Shown: piece by piece, positions 23,314-34,802 of the stretch
Layout: the number at the start of each line of letters is the position of its first letter
Position numbering within the stretch: the stretch's first letter is position 1
Source: Rehmannia glutinosa
Lineage: Eukaryota > Streptophyta > Magnoliopsida > Lamiales > Orobanchaceae
Direction: 5' to 3'
Assembly: GCA_016081115.2 (NCBI GenBank)
Contig: CM071929.1
Span: 1,550,001-1,614,000 of the forward strand
DNA: 64,000 nt
The notes under the pieces: generated by a model
Database searches by the model: none
Told to the model about the DNA's origin: nothing
The model's input: the letters and a program-made list of their open reading frames with translations, nothing else
Program-made: the position numbers and the translations under genes

Positions 23314-23563
23314 GTTTCCGCATTAAGTACGAGAGATTAAGTGTAAATTGGCGTGCAAAATCTGAACCGTTGATCTTGATCAAATTTTAAAAAAAACCAC
23401 CCGCACGTCCTTTCATAACCCATACTTATACCATTTCGTCCGATTTTCTCTCACTTTACCAAAACTGTTCATCTCTCTCGAAGGAAAAGAAGAAATTTTC
23501 TCTCAAAACCCTAACAAATCCTTAAGTTCTTTCTCAAAGTTTCATTCGGTAAAACATCGAAAA

Positions 23564-26500
23564 ACGGCATCTACTCATGACTTCGTCAAGTTGGGGAAGC
23601 AAATCCACACTGGGTCTACTGTGGATTTCGACGGCATGATCAAACAGGGGTCTGACGACACCCTTGTGAAGAAGATAACACAGAAGTTGGAAAAGTCTGG
23701 GCTGAAACCGTTTTTGACGATGGAGTTTCCGATGACCTACGTGGAAGAGGTCACACAGTTCTACGTGAACGCTGAAGTTCATGATGAGGGCATCAAGTCC
23801 TCTGTTCACGGAAAAGCTTTCACCATTACTGCCAAGGATCTGGCATAACACTGTTTGTTGCCGGCGAAAGGAGTTTCGGAGATTTATGAAGCTGATGTTA
23901 ACCTGGGCCGCTGCTTGGAAGGAAGTAGCCAAGTCCGATTTGTCTTTGCGAAGGTGGTCTACACAAACTAACAAGAAGTCTGTTGAAAGAGGACTACCAC
24001 AAATTGCTGGACATTGTTGCCAAATGCATAGACATCAAATTTGGAAGCTTTGACCCGGTGTCCAAAGCTAAGTTCGATCATAATGGCTGCGATCATTGAA
24101 GAAAATAAGGTGAATCGGGCTGAGTTTGTATACAACTGACTCTGCCAGAATATTGGGAATAAATCCTTCAAAGAGGATGGTACGTTTGGAGGGAACTGGC
24201 GATGAAACTGGGATTGTGGGAACCCCAGTCGAGCCAACCCCTAATGAAGGTGTCTTACCACCGCCCCCAACGGTGAATACTCAAAGGGAACAACCGGGAG
24301 TCCGAGACGAGTGACCCCATTCCAAATCACTCGGTGGTGTGCGAGGGGGAAACTCCCTCCACCGCAGCAAGGTCGGAGGATGCTGCAGCTAACTCCACAA
24401 CGGATCTCGGAGGCGAAGTGGAGAAGGAACAACAACTGAATACACAGCAAGTTGTCACTGACGAGTGCTCGAGACAGTTAACACTCGGGCGAAAGTGCAA
24501 TCCATGGAGTTGAGACTCAGTGGATGCCACCTCGAAGACCCCAAGACGGTGACATCTGTCGAAGGGGATCGTCCAGTGCCTCACCGCAGATTGAGACTGC
24601 AGGAGGTAATGAAGGCCAATGGGAGGTTGAGACTTCCCGGGGTAAAGACGGACGCACAGAACATCCCTCCTACTATCATTGATCCATCTGAAAAGGAGAT
24701 AAGTGCTCTTCACGATTCCTAAGACAACCCTGATGTAACCTTTCTGGGATCCGAAGGTGAAGACCGAGTCATCCCCTATTGCCGATCCAAAAGACTCGCT
24801 GAGGATGTTCTTCTAAGCACGAGTAAGTCTGACCTTAAGGCTACTCGCCAAACATTTAATTTTGATGATGAGCCACCCATGGAAATCTCATCATCGTCCG
24901 ATGATGCTTCTGATATGGCCGAGGACCAGTCAACTCATGTGGAAAAACCATTTTGAGACCGACGAAGGCATTAAGACAGTGAGGCTCGGCAAGTCGGGTC
25001 AACTTCACAATGCAGGACAACAAACAGAGTCAACTACGCAGGCTCCCTGCCGCAGCAGATCGACTCCACCGGGAACTTCACGAGCACAAGTTGTCATTGA
25101 GCAGATTCCCATTGCCCGTGATGATCCTTTTGTAGAATCATTTCCCTTCTCTCTAGAAGTACCTGACCATCCTGAAGAATCAGCTAGAGATCAAGAACGC
25201 TTCCATAAACCTGATCCTGTTATTCCAACAAACACCATCGTCCCAGCAGACTTTGACTTTGACGCTGCTTGGCCGCCAGCTGAGATAGAAGTGACAGCTG
25301 AGGTTCGGGAAGTTTTCAAGGCCATATTTGCATAGATAGAAAAGATGGAGAGGCACCAGGCCTCACTTTGGACATGCTTGTTTGGATAACAGACGCAAAC
25401 CTTATCGCCGCCGTCTGAGGCATAATTGTCAGGATCCGGGAATGGTGGCAACAATAGCAGACCATGTGCGTAAAACAAGCTCGATATTTCAGGGCATTGT
25501 TCAATAAATTGCTAGTCTGTCGGGCTGAGAATGCTGATGCAAAGACAATAATGCAAGAGCACATCGAATGAATGCATGAATCTCACACCACAGAGATGCA
25601 GCTGCTGCGTGAATATAATAATTGAAAGAGCTCCTGCGCGTAAAAGAGAACGTGGATCGGAAGTTTAGCCTCCTCATGGCTGAAATGAAGAAGGTGTAGC
25701 AGTGAATCCAACTCCACCGCTCCAAATTCCGTGCAAGATACTCCGCACAGATTCAAGCATAACTCGGCCTATCGACGCTTAGACTTCATGATTTCTAGCT
25801 TGTTTCCGGGGTTCTCTCTCTCCTTTGATGATGCCAAAAGGGGGAAGAGGAATACCTAAAGGCATTGAAAGGATATGAAGCTGAAAAGGAGGACGCAGCT
25901 GTGAAGGGAAAGACAGTTGAGGAAGAGAGAAGAGAGAAGAAAGGAAAATGCGTTGAGGGGAAGGTTCGAAAGATATGACCTTGATGATTGCTAGAACCCC
26001 CAACAAGGTCTTGTCACGGTGATATCATCAAAGCAAACTCCCGATGACTCGCCACTCCAACACTCAGCACACCCATGATGAAAAGAGAAAGATAGTTGAA
26101 GCGGGGATGAATGAAGTGGAAGGAAAGATGGATGCCCGAGTTATGGATATTCTCAAACAACATGGAGGCATTCCAATGACAGAGACACCTATGCCATTTC
26201 GGATGTCGGAACCGAGCCAAGATCTGTTGATGAATTCAAGACGCCGCATCTCAAGGTTACTTCGCAAATATGTCCATGGCTCAAGCCGGGATTTGTCTTG
26301 GGAAAAAGGTCTGAAACTATGTGAAGAAGGCGACAGACAATGCCAGACCATCTGGCATCTCTGCTGGTCACTCGCTAGTCACTCATTTGGGAAAAAGAAG
26401 GCCCTAGTACAATACACGCCCAGGAAGAGGAAGAGGAAGAAAAGTGGTGGAGGAAGAGGTTTCGAGACCAGACCTCCGCCCAAAAACATTGAGTACATAG

Positions 26501-26790
26501 ATCCGGCAAGAAAGGAGGGATCTATTGGGTGGATTCGACGAAGTAGCTAACCCGCAAGTGGCTAAAAACAATGCTTGAGTATGTGAAGAGGATTGCAGAA
26601 GAAAATAGAAGACAAACTCAGCTATGGGATGGGAAAAGACAAGAAAGAAAAAGAAGAGATGAAGCTGCCGAGAAAGGCTTATGAGAAAAAGAAGGGTGAA
26701 GATGAGAAGAAGAGAAAAAGGTCGAAGATGACAGAGTCAAGAAGAGGAAAGAAGGAGGCGGCGAAGGAGATGAAGTGTTGTTGTCGACCC
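23564..26790 (+). pseudogene. Accessory ORF of copia family 2, copy A (broken)
   Basis: The frame begins at 23564 where copy B has ATG but this copy has ACG. Residues 1-95 are continuous (KLGKQIHTGSTVDFDGM, KPFLTMEFPMTYVEEV, FYVNAEVHDEGIKSSVHGKA) and the frame then shifts near 23845. The pattern FYxNA...GxxSxVxGKxxxxxxxDL resembles the 'putative plant transposon protein' domain known from Athila-like elements; that is a family-level resemblance only. Later pieces shared with copy B include EQIPIARDDPFVESFPFSLE (about 25100-25165), an MERHQAS region with coiled-coil character, and a very basic tail (26600-26780). About 1.2 kb present in copy B near 44500-45750 is missing here at about 24185. 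Confidence 0.6.
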
Positions 26791-27072
26791 CTTCATGTAT
26801 TTTACTATGTAAATACATCTTTATGTAAGTCTTCTCAGACATCGAATAAAAATTGTACAATTTCCATACTTGCGTAGATATAGAACAACATGATTACCTT
26901 AAGTTCTGTTTTTAAGCTTTGATACACTCAGTAAAACCTTGTTTGTGTAAAGAACAAGGATGTTATGATCAATAAAAGATTGATTCTACGCATACATTCT
27001 GTGATTCTACATTGTCGTATGTATCTTTTCTTTGTTTAATTATTGTATGAATGTTTTAAGTTTTGGCATCAT

Positions 27073-27086
27073 CAAAAAGGGGAAAT
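27073..27086 (+). promoter_or_regulatory. Polypurine tract, family 2 copy A
   Basis: caaaaaggggaaat lies directly before the TGTTGGGAAA of the 3' LTR. The complement of the same tract lies next to the 3' LTR of copy B at 41564-41577. Confidence 0.75.
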
Positions 27087-28644
27087 TGTTGGGAAATTAT
27101 TTTTAGATTTGGATGAATGCCATGTAAAACTTAGAATAGAAAGTTGGCACCCCATTTTTGTTGTAAATTGCATTGTAATGAGATAGGGTGGTCGATTTGA
27201 GTCAAGTCACTATGCCTCGAACATGCAAGAAGACAATCGGAGACTTGAAGGAAGAATCCGCCGCGAGGTAGCCGAGTGTGGCAAAGAAGAGAAGACAGAA
27301 CTCGATCAAGGTGCAGTGAGAGATACGCTGAGTGAAGTATCGGTCAAGTCAACTCAAGATGAGCCAAGTCTCAAGTTGAAGTGACAGAAGAGTCATCCAT
27401 GATTGGAAGTCGACTCAAGTCACCGGGGAAGTTAAGAAAATGCGATCAAGTCGAGATAACTAAAAAGAGATTCGTTGTAAGTCAAGGAAATTACTTAAAC
27501 AAGTAATACTTCCATACTCGCCTTTCTTAAAGTGCTCATCCCGAAGCGTGCAAAAGGAATAAAGCAATGGGAAGCTTTCGCACATGTGTCGAACTCGAAA
27601 AGTCAAGAATCATTCATACGAGGAAATGTCAATTCCAAGGATCGCAACAAGACAAGCCAATGACCACAAGTGTCTTTTGAAAATAAGCCTATCTCTTCAA
27701 CGGACAGATTTTTGAAAGATCACTATAAAAGGCTGAGAAATCACTCGAGAGAAGGTTACAACCACGAACATTCAAGCTAACATTCGAACTGTAACAAAAT
27801 ATTACTCTCAAGTCATTCAAATTCAATCCTCAAGCTTACATTACGAAGGAAATCAATCCAACACTCACCTGTGAAGGAAAGACGACTTCAATCAGTTGAA
27901 GAGGAAATATTTGAAGAATCAAGGGGTCTACATTCTACGGAGGATTGTAAGAAGGTTCAAGGTCAAACTAGTCTCAAGTTTTTGGAGGGCTTCGTGATCA
28001 AATCCAAGAAGCTTGAGCAAGTGGGTTGTAGTAGCAAGGCACTGCCTGTGAAGAAGGTTCGAGTCGCACGAGAAGCCATTTTGTGTGACCAAGGCATCTC
28101 CTCGATCGAGTCCCAAAGGATCAAGTCACTTTGTGTGATCAAGACTTGTATACGGATTTGTTAACCACTTTGTATATTGATCAATACTTAGTGGATTCCT
28201 CGGGAGTTGGAGAAGAGAGGATTAGAAGAATTACCCCATCTTCGAACCTCTATAAAAACTTATTGTGTCGTTTACATTTCAAAGATTTTAATTTCTCGCA
28301 TATTACTTTAATATCTCACGATAAATTTGCTATCCAATTGATAATCAACAAAGTGCTAAAACCAAGTATTAAAACAAACTTAACCAAATTCAAGGGTGTT
28401 AAGTCTTCCGCTAAAAAATATATCACAATCGAGTTAAGTCTTTAGTCAAAATAGTGAGTTATTCTATCAACGGCTCGAGTCAGTGGTTGAGTGACTAACT
28501 CGTTGATTAACTAACTTAGCTGTTCATCAAGGACTCGTTGTGAAATATTAACTCGAACGTTTTAAAAGGACTAAATCGAAAAGTTGGTAAGGTTTATTCA
28601 ACCCCGCTTCTAAACCTTACACTCATACCCCTAAGGGACCTACA
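27087..28644 (+). repeat. 3' LTR, family 2 copy A
   Basis: It runs from TGTTGGGAAATT to GGGACCTACA, then attaa and the remainder of the family-1 LTR. Compared base by base with 21156-22731, the differences sit overwhelmingly at CAG/CTG words (for example gcctgaac/gcctcgaac, acaactgg/acaatcgg, atcagtc/atcggtc). Confidence 0.88.
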
Positions 28645-29205
28645 ATTAATTACGAAAATTAATTAAATCCATTTAATTAATTACAAAAATTAATTAAACA
28701 TTTATTATAAAGGTTTTTGTCCAAAAAGATTAAGGGCCTTGAAGCCCAAACCCACGACCTATATGGCCCGGACCGGTCCAAGCGAGCGAGGCGGGCGACG
28801 GGCGGCGGCGGCACGCGCGCGTGTGTGCTTTGAACCAAACCCACAAGCATGTAGGTCCTCACCAGTTTAAAAACTAGGGTACCGCCAAGGGCCCAAACAC
28901 ATTTGTCCAACTTGGGATATATTAAGAGTGCAAACTTATCCTCATTTTCCTATGTGGGATGGAGCATTTCTCCTTCCCCATATTCTTCATTTTCTATACA
29001 ATTTATTTGTATTAAGTGGCTAATTTCTAGCATTAATTTGTCATTCACCCGGAATCGGTTTTGAGAAATTCCAAATGTTATTCTCATCTACTCTCTTAGT
29101 ACAATTTTTACAAATAATTTAATTCTATTTTCACTAATAGAAACCACTTAATTATTTGGTAAAAATCGGGTCAACACCCCATTTATCAAAGACCAAATTC
29201 CAACA
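28645..29205 (-). repeat. Middle family-1 LTR, second part
   Basis: It continues from the attaa target to ccaaattccaaca at 29205, followed by the polypurine complement and the interior of copy 3. Together with 20534-21155 it makes one full LTR. Confidence 0.8.
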
Positions 29206-29752
29206 ATCCCCCACATGAATGAAATTAATGCATGCGTGTATGCATATTCGCTTGAAAGTCTCGGCGAATCGTTATTGCATCAGGATAGGTAGCTTGTGGC
29301 TTTGAACCTTCCTTAGTAAAATACTATCGGATTTACTAGCTGCTTAGTGACGCGATGTCTTGAGCTACTTAGTCGTTTGTGTAAACCGAGACAACAGTAC
29401 ATACACAATAACAACTCTAACACTTGTTGTTCTCACGTTATGTCCATTTCGGCCCTGGACCATATCTTAGATTCATAAGTGTTTCTTTTGAAGCGGTCAT
29501 TACTTCTCACTTATATAGGTGATCTCCTATTGAAAAGTATCCTGCCATACTCCACCTTTCGATATAGGAATCATTAAAATTCTTATACTTAACCTCACCA
29601 CATTCAACAGGTTTTCATTCACTTGGATGTATCGAGAATGAGCTTACACATTTTCGAAGTGTTCAGCTGAACATTCATAACTTAGTTGTCCCATTGAACC
29701 AAGGTCTTGGGATCTCCAATTCACAAGGTTGGGTTACCGCTATGAACATTCT

Positions 29753-29925
29753 TTAAGTTGTGGATTTTAAACCCATTCCCTTTAACAATTTATACAGTTG
29801 ATCTCGATTTATGTCTTTCGTAAGCGGATCCGCAAGGTTTTCCTTTGACTTCACGTAGTCAACCGAAATAACCCCATTTCAAATCAATGTTTTATTGGTT
29901 TTATGTCTACGACAAAAACGTCTAG
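29753..29925 (-). pseudogene. C-terminal end of copia RNase H, family 1 copy 3
   Basis: In complement it reads a VDYVKSKENLADPLTK-like tail with a stop at 29755-29753. It is preceded (29884-30102) by the frame carrying ALKCGGTLEKN and FSIYDISDNTIIKSRNVV, the integrase/linker scrap common to the family. Confidence 0.75.
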
Positions 29926-30482
29926 ACTTACAACATTTCTTGATTTAATGATCGTATTATCACTTATATCATAAATGCTGAATTTATTTCTTTCGGCGCT
30001 TCTATTTTTTTCCAAAGTACCCCCACATTTCAAGGCAATCTCCTTTATGTGGTTTGCTAAAAAGTAAAGCTCCCCTTTCAACTCTGATAGCTTGTTTAAC
30101 ACAAGATCATCCAGAATTCTTATGGCTCTCGGCCATTTTTATTTTATTTTGTTAGAACATTGTCCCGACTATCCAGTTAGAATCTCGTTCTACCAGATTT
30201 CAGATATTAGTTCCAACAACTCCATCTTTTACAAGGTGTGTAACCTTTGATGTTATCACAGTTTTAGTAAGACTTCAGATTCAACTTGTTACGATGTCTG
30301 CCTTTAGTGTTACAACACTTTCGACAACACCTAATGCAAATGTGATTTCGGTGTTTACAACACTTTTAACAACATCTTCTGTTACATTTAAAAAATACAA
30401 CAGAAACTCCGCTGGTGTTCGACAAAGTATGATCATACCCCCACATTTGCCGATTTCCATTTAGAATCCTGGTTGTCTTCTT

Positions 30483-31056
30483 CAATCCAAAGTCGAACTA
30501 TTAAATCCTCAAGCCCCATTTCCTTTCGCTTGTGCTTGAGGTATTTCTTAACGGCGACAATTTTTCGATAATCGCAGCCACTTGGAACGACTCACTCAGA
30601 ATCATCCCTTCAGACACTAAGTCGTGAAGTATGATCTGAATTTCTTGCACTTGGCTAATCACAGTCTTGGTGTCAACCATTTTATAATCAAAAAATTTAC
30701 CGACCATAAATTTCTTTGTGCCGGCATCTTCTGTTTTATATTTCTTCTCCAGAGTCCCACAACTCTTTGGACGTTTTGAACAAACTATAGACGTTGTACA
30801 TGGTATCGTCTAGCGCATTCAAAACATAATTCCGACACAGGAAATCACTGTTATGCTAAGCATCCACAACGATTCTCTATTCATTGTCGGATTCTTCATC
30901 ACCAACGGCAGGGGGATCCTCTTTCAGAAAATGAGTCAGACCCAAGGTTGTCACGTAGAACAACATCTTCTGTTGCCATCTCTTGAAGTCACCACCGGAG
31001 AACTTCGTCGGTTTCTCGCCATGAGCAGGAGCAGCAACCTTCGAACTTGGAACTAT
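30483..31056 (-). pseudogene. Copia gag, family 1 copy 3 (multiple breaks)
   Basis: The N-terminal part (SSKVAAPAHGEKPTKFSGGD, FLKEDPPAVGDEESDNE) is open, with a stop directly after it. The capsid part is in pieces: NYVLNALDDTMYNVY, then FFDYKMVDTKTVISQVQEI, then a roughly 20-bp loss near 30553. It is more decayed than copy 2. Confidence 0.75.
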
Positions 31057-31099
31057 CGTCTTCAACAGAAACAAAACTGAATATATTTGGTCTTGCGAT

Positions 31100-32979
31100 T
31101 GTTGGGTGAAATATGGTGAAGGTTTCTATTTAGGAAGAAAATGGTTAGATTAAGTGTATGGCTTAAGTCGAGGCCTGAATTAAACTAAGTCTCCGCAAGA
31201 CGAAATATGCCCCGTATACAAAGTGCTTATGATTCCGGCATTCGTCTCTAAGATACGACGACTTTACAGTTCCGGTTTAGCAGCACTTGCAAAAACTGGA
31301 ATCACAGTGAACAACAGAAAATGCTTCTGACTTTCAAGCTTTGAAGGAAATGAAATGTCAATATGCTTAAATGTAGAATGACAGGTTATTATCTGATTTC
31401 CGTGTTATTTTTCATCAGCAGGGATCGATAGTTATAGGCCTCAGGTGCCTCGTATGGAAAGATCGCGTCTTTTGGCTTGAAAAGACACATTTTCACTTAA
31501 TGAAGCACTTTCGCTCGGGGCGCGACGACCAGGCAAGACGGCCCGTGCGCACCGACGTATTTGGTTCGCAAAACTTCGGCAGGTAGCACGACCCGACTGC
31601 ACGGGCCGTGTTTCCGCCCGTGCGCGGGTCCGAACTCTTCCCAGTTGGAAAATCATTTAATTAATTATGAAAATTAATTAAATTCATTTAATTAATTACA
31701 AAAATTAATTAAACATTTATTTTAAAGGTTTTTGGTCCAAAAAAAATAAGGGCCTTGAAGCCCAAGCCCACGACCCAGACCTAGGGATGGCAACGAGACG
31801 GGTAGACGCGGGTACCCACCCGCCCAGACCCTAATGGGACGGGTATGGATAGTCTTTTTCGAATTTCGGATGGGTATGGGATGAGAAATTACTACCCATT
31901 TATATACGGGTAGGTATGGTTTTACCCCTCGGATACCCACCACTACCCGAACTCGTTTAGCCCTTAGTAGATTCTATTTATTTTTTTCATCTGACATTGT
32001 ACATTTCTTCACAGAAGCTCAACATAAATTTTTATTTTGTGCGAAGAAGGTATACAATTATTATTTATTTTGAATCTGATTAAACTACATGTCTGATTGT
32101 GTAGTTTTATGGATTAAATAATGTACTAATATTGATTATATTCTACAGTTTTAAGGAATATATTGGTTACATTTGTATTTATGTAATGCTTTTGATTTGG
32201 TATATGAATGATGATAGCATGTAGTGACTTACAAAATTAAAATGGTTAATTGTTATATTTATTAAGAATTTAACGTATTAGCATTTTCTTATATAAAACT
32301 TAGTTTTTAGTAGGGTGTCCATTTAATATTTATCTAAATATTCATATAATTATAAGTTTTTATATAAAATAAATGGATTTTAGGCGGGTACGGGTAGTAC
32401 ATGAGTATCGGGAAATAGATTTGGGATGGGTAAGGGTAATATATATAGTTTCTTAATCGGGTTTGGGACGGGTACGGGTAGTATAAATATTATAGTGTTC
32501 GGGTATGGATAGCCTTAAATTCGTGGGTACCCTACCTATTGCCATCCCTACCCGGACCCGGGCCGAGCCGGCCGGCGGCGGCGCGCGCGTGCGCGTGTGT
32601 GCTTTGAACCAAACCCACAAGCATGTAGATCCTCACCCCTTCAAAAACTTGGATGCTCCCAAGGGCCCAAACCCATTTGTCCAACTTGGGATATATTAAG
32701 TGTGCAAACTTATCCTCATTTTCCTATGTGGGATAGAGCATTTCTCCTTCCCCACATTTTCCATTTTCTATACCATTTATTTGTATTAAGTGGCTAATTT
32801 TAGCATTAATTTCTCATTCACCCGGAATCGGTTTTGAGAAATTCCAAATGCTATTCGCATCTACTCTCTTAGTAGAATTTTTACAAATAATTTAATTCTA
32901 TTTTTCACTAATGGAAACCACTTAATTATTTGGTCAAAATCGGGTCAACACCCCATTTATCAAAGACCAAATTCCAACA
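31100..32979 (-). repeat. 5'-most LTR of the family-1 array, with hAT-like insertion
   Basis: It runs from tgttgggtgaaata at 31100 to ccaaattccaaca at 32979. The LTR is interrupted at 31783-32550. A roughly 100-bp part of the GC-rich tract is shortened near 31490-31560. Confidence 0.82.
31783..32550. mobile_element. hAT-like non-autonomous element in a family-1 LTR
   Basis: The termini tagggatggcaa and ttgccatcccta are perfect inverted repeats. The flanks cccagacc (31775-31782) and cccggacc (32551-32558) are an 8-bp duplication with one mismatch. The 768-bp interior has GC-rich gggtacggg arms and an AT-rich core, with no frame. Confidence 0.8.
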
Positions 32980-32984
32980 ATGTA

Positions 32985-33822
32985 TACATGATGACATCAT
33001 ATTTGTATATATGATCACATTTACATAGCTCACAAAAGTATATGATGAAACACTAAATAAAATAGAGAAGCTCAATTGGTCTGATCAAACTTTTACAATA
33101 ATGTGTTTTGTTGATTGGAAAACCTCCATATGCATAATAACGTGCACTTTACTAGATCTTGACAGTATAAAAATATACATTTTTGTTTTATTAAAAAAGC
33201 CAAAAAAAAAAAGGTTGATATATTGAGGTGGTGCAAACACTTAATTCGAAATTAAAAAATAAATAAAGAAGAATTGTTTATAAGGGCTTGTAAGATTTCT
33301 ATCTCGTTTCTCGCCACTTTCTACTATTTAAAATATGTAAATTATGTTTATTTTACTTAATCTCATTTGAAACATCAAATTTACAATTTCTTATTTTCCA
33401 ATCTCTACTCTATATTTTAAATTCTCATACCTATATTATTAATTTTCAACGCTAACTATATAATTATTTAATCGCTTTCGTTTAAGACAAGTAGGCAACC
33501 ATATATACAAATTACAATCCCTAGAAATCTGGTTTTTTTGGTGGTCGTGAGGAGTGAGGACATTAGATTTACTAATGAAATTTCAGAATTACTGTAATGC
33601 GTTGAGTGGTGTCCTTTTCAGTGTTATGCCAAAAATTGCCATGCATGCAAACGCACGCGAGTTTCGAGACAGCACGAGGTTGTCTTAGTTGGACCAATTT
33701 TATGTTCTCTTCTTCGCACTTTGACTACTATTTTTTAATGTACAATTCCACCCTTTCTTTTATTTTTATATTCAGGAGTTGTACCAAGGGTGACATGTAT
33801 CCAATTGAATACATCACCCACA
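32985..33822. other. Intergenic, nothing recognised
   Basis: AT-rich unique-looking sequence between the copia array and the nested hAT-like group. No frame or repeat could be supported. Confidence 0.5.
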
Positions 33823-33839
33823 CACACAAGTAGGGGTAT

Positions 33840-34802
33840 CAGGGGTGGCCTTGAGGCGGCCTGGTGCCGCCGCACAGAGTCCCCTCCGGCAAAGGCCTTC
33901 TTTCCATTTAGCAACTAAAAGGTTGTATGTTCAATCCTTCACATTTGCAGAAGTTTGCTTATTTTTTTCCTTCCTTTCTTTTTCAATCTTTTATCTTTGT
34001 CTAACATATTTCCTTCTCCATCACTTTTCAATCCATAAATTATATAGAACGGTTTTTTTGTAATTTTATTTTAATATGACTGAAATATTTAAAATTTTAG
34101 TATAATATTTTTGTAATTACATCTAAACGTCTTATTTTAGATGTTAAATCAATAAAATTACAATTCTAACATTGATTTTGTTATTTTTTATTTTTATGTA
34201 AATTCGAGGCACAAGTAAGGGCGTCAACTTGTAACACGACACGATAACCCGACACAAACTAACATGAATTTAGCAGGTACATGTACAACCCTTAACAAAT
34301 TCAGGTCAAAATCAGGTCGGACACGATTAACACGGAAAATAAATAGGTCAGGTCGACCCGCGTGTCGATACGATTGATATATTTAACCCATTTAATTTTA
34401 TATTAACATGCTATTTTAATATTTTGTGATGTTTTAGTTGGTTATATGATAATAAAAAATTATTAAATGCATTTGTTAATATTTTTTTAATAATTTAATG
34501 TATTTCTTATTTGTAATTGGAGCTTTTTTCTCCATTTTTTTTAATTTTTTCGTGTTGATTTTAAATTATATAGGTTTATCGTGTCATTTTTCGGTTACCC
34601 GTGTCATAAACGGGTCGTGTTCGTGTCATGTATCTTAACACAAATAATTAAACGGGTCGTGTTCGAGTTCATGTCAGACCTGTAATATCAAAGTCAGAAC
34701 ACGACCCGCGAACACGAAATACGACACGATTGACACCCCTAAGCACAAGGGCCCCTCTTTTTTCTTTCGCTCCGGTCCCCTTGAAACTTAGGACCGGCTC
34801 TG
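33840..34802. mobile_element. Middle hAT-like element Y
   Basis: The termini caggggtggccttgag and (in complement) cagagccggtcctaag are inverted repeats of hAT type beginning CAG. The 8-bp flank aggggtat at 33832-33839 is repeated exactly at 34803-34810. It sits inside the left terminal repeat of X and contains Z. No transposase is present. Confidence 0.8.
34216..34741. mobile_element. Inner hAT-like element Z
   Basis: The termini taagggcgtcaa and (in complement) taggggtgtcaat are inverted repeats. The flanks ggcacaag (34208-34215) and agcacaag (34742-34749) are an 8-bp duplication with one mismatch. It is rich in acacgac/gggtcgtgtt, so it belongs to the same kind of family as 12867-14406. 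Confidence 0.8.

Larger units (their letters stand above)
17448..32979 (-). mobile_element. Tandem family-1 copia array: LTR-interior-LTR-interior-LTR
   Basis: Read on the minus strand there are three family-1 LTRs and two interiors: LTR 31100-32979, interior 29206-31099, middle LTR in two parts (28645-29205 and 20534-21155), interior 18627-20533, LTR 17448-18626. The outer flanks acgta (17443-17447) and atgta (32980-32984) look like one 5-bp target duplication with a C/T change. Such arrays arise by unequal recombination between LTRs. The middle LTR is interrupted by family-2 copia sequence at an ATTAA target. Confidence 0.75.

Noticed and set aside
24241..24722. Overlapping plus and minus frames in the middle of the accessory ORF
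   Set aside because: Only the plus-strand P/S/E-rich reading has colinear matches in copy B; the minus frames are shadows.
26618..26860. Minus-strand Ser/Phe/Leu-rich frame near 26700
   Set aside because: It is the complement of the Lys/Glu-rich tail of the accessory ORF.
33900..33960. tRNA-like B box (ggttgtatgttcaatcc) suggesting a SINE
   Set aside because: No A box at the right distance, no poly-A tail or SINE-type duplication; the stretch lies within element Y, whose ends are clear.
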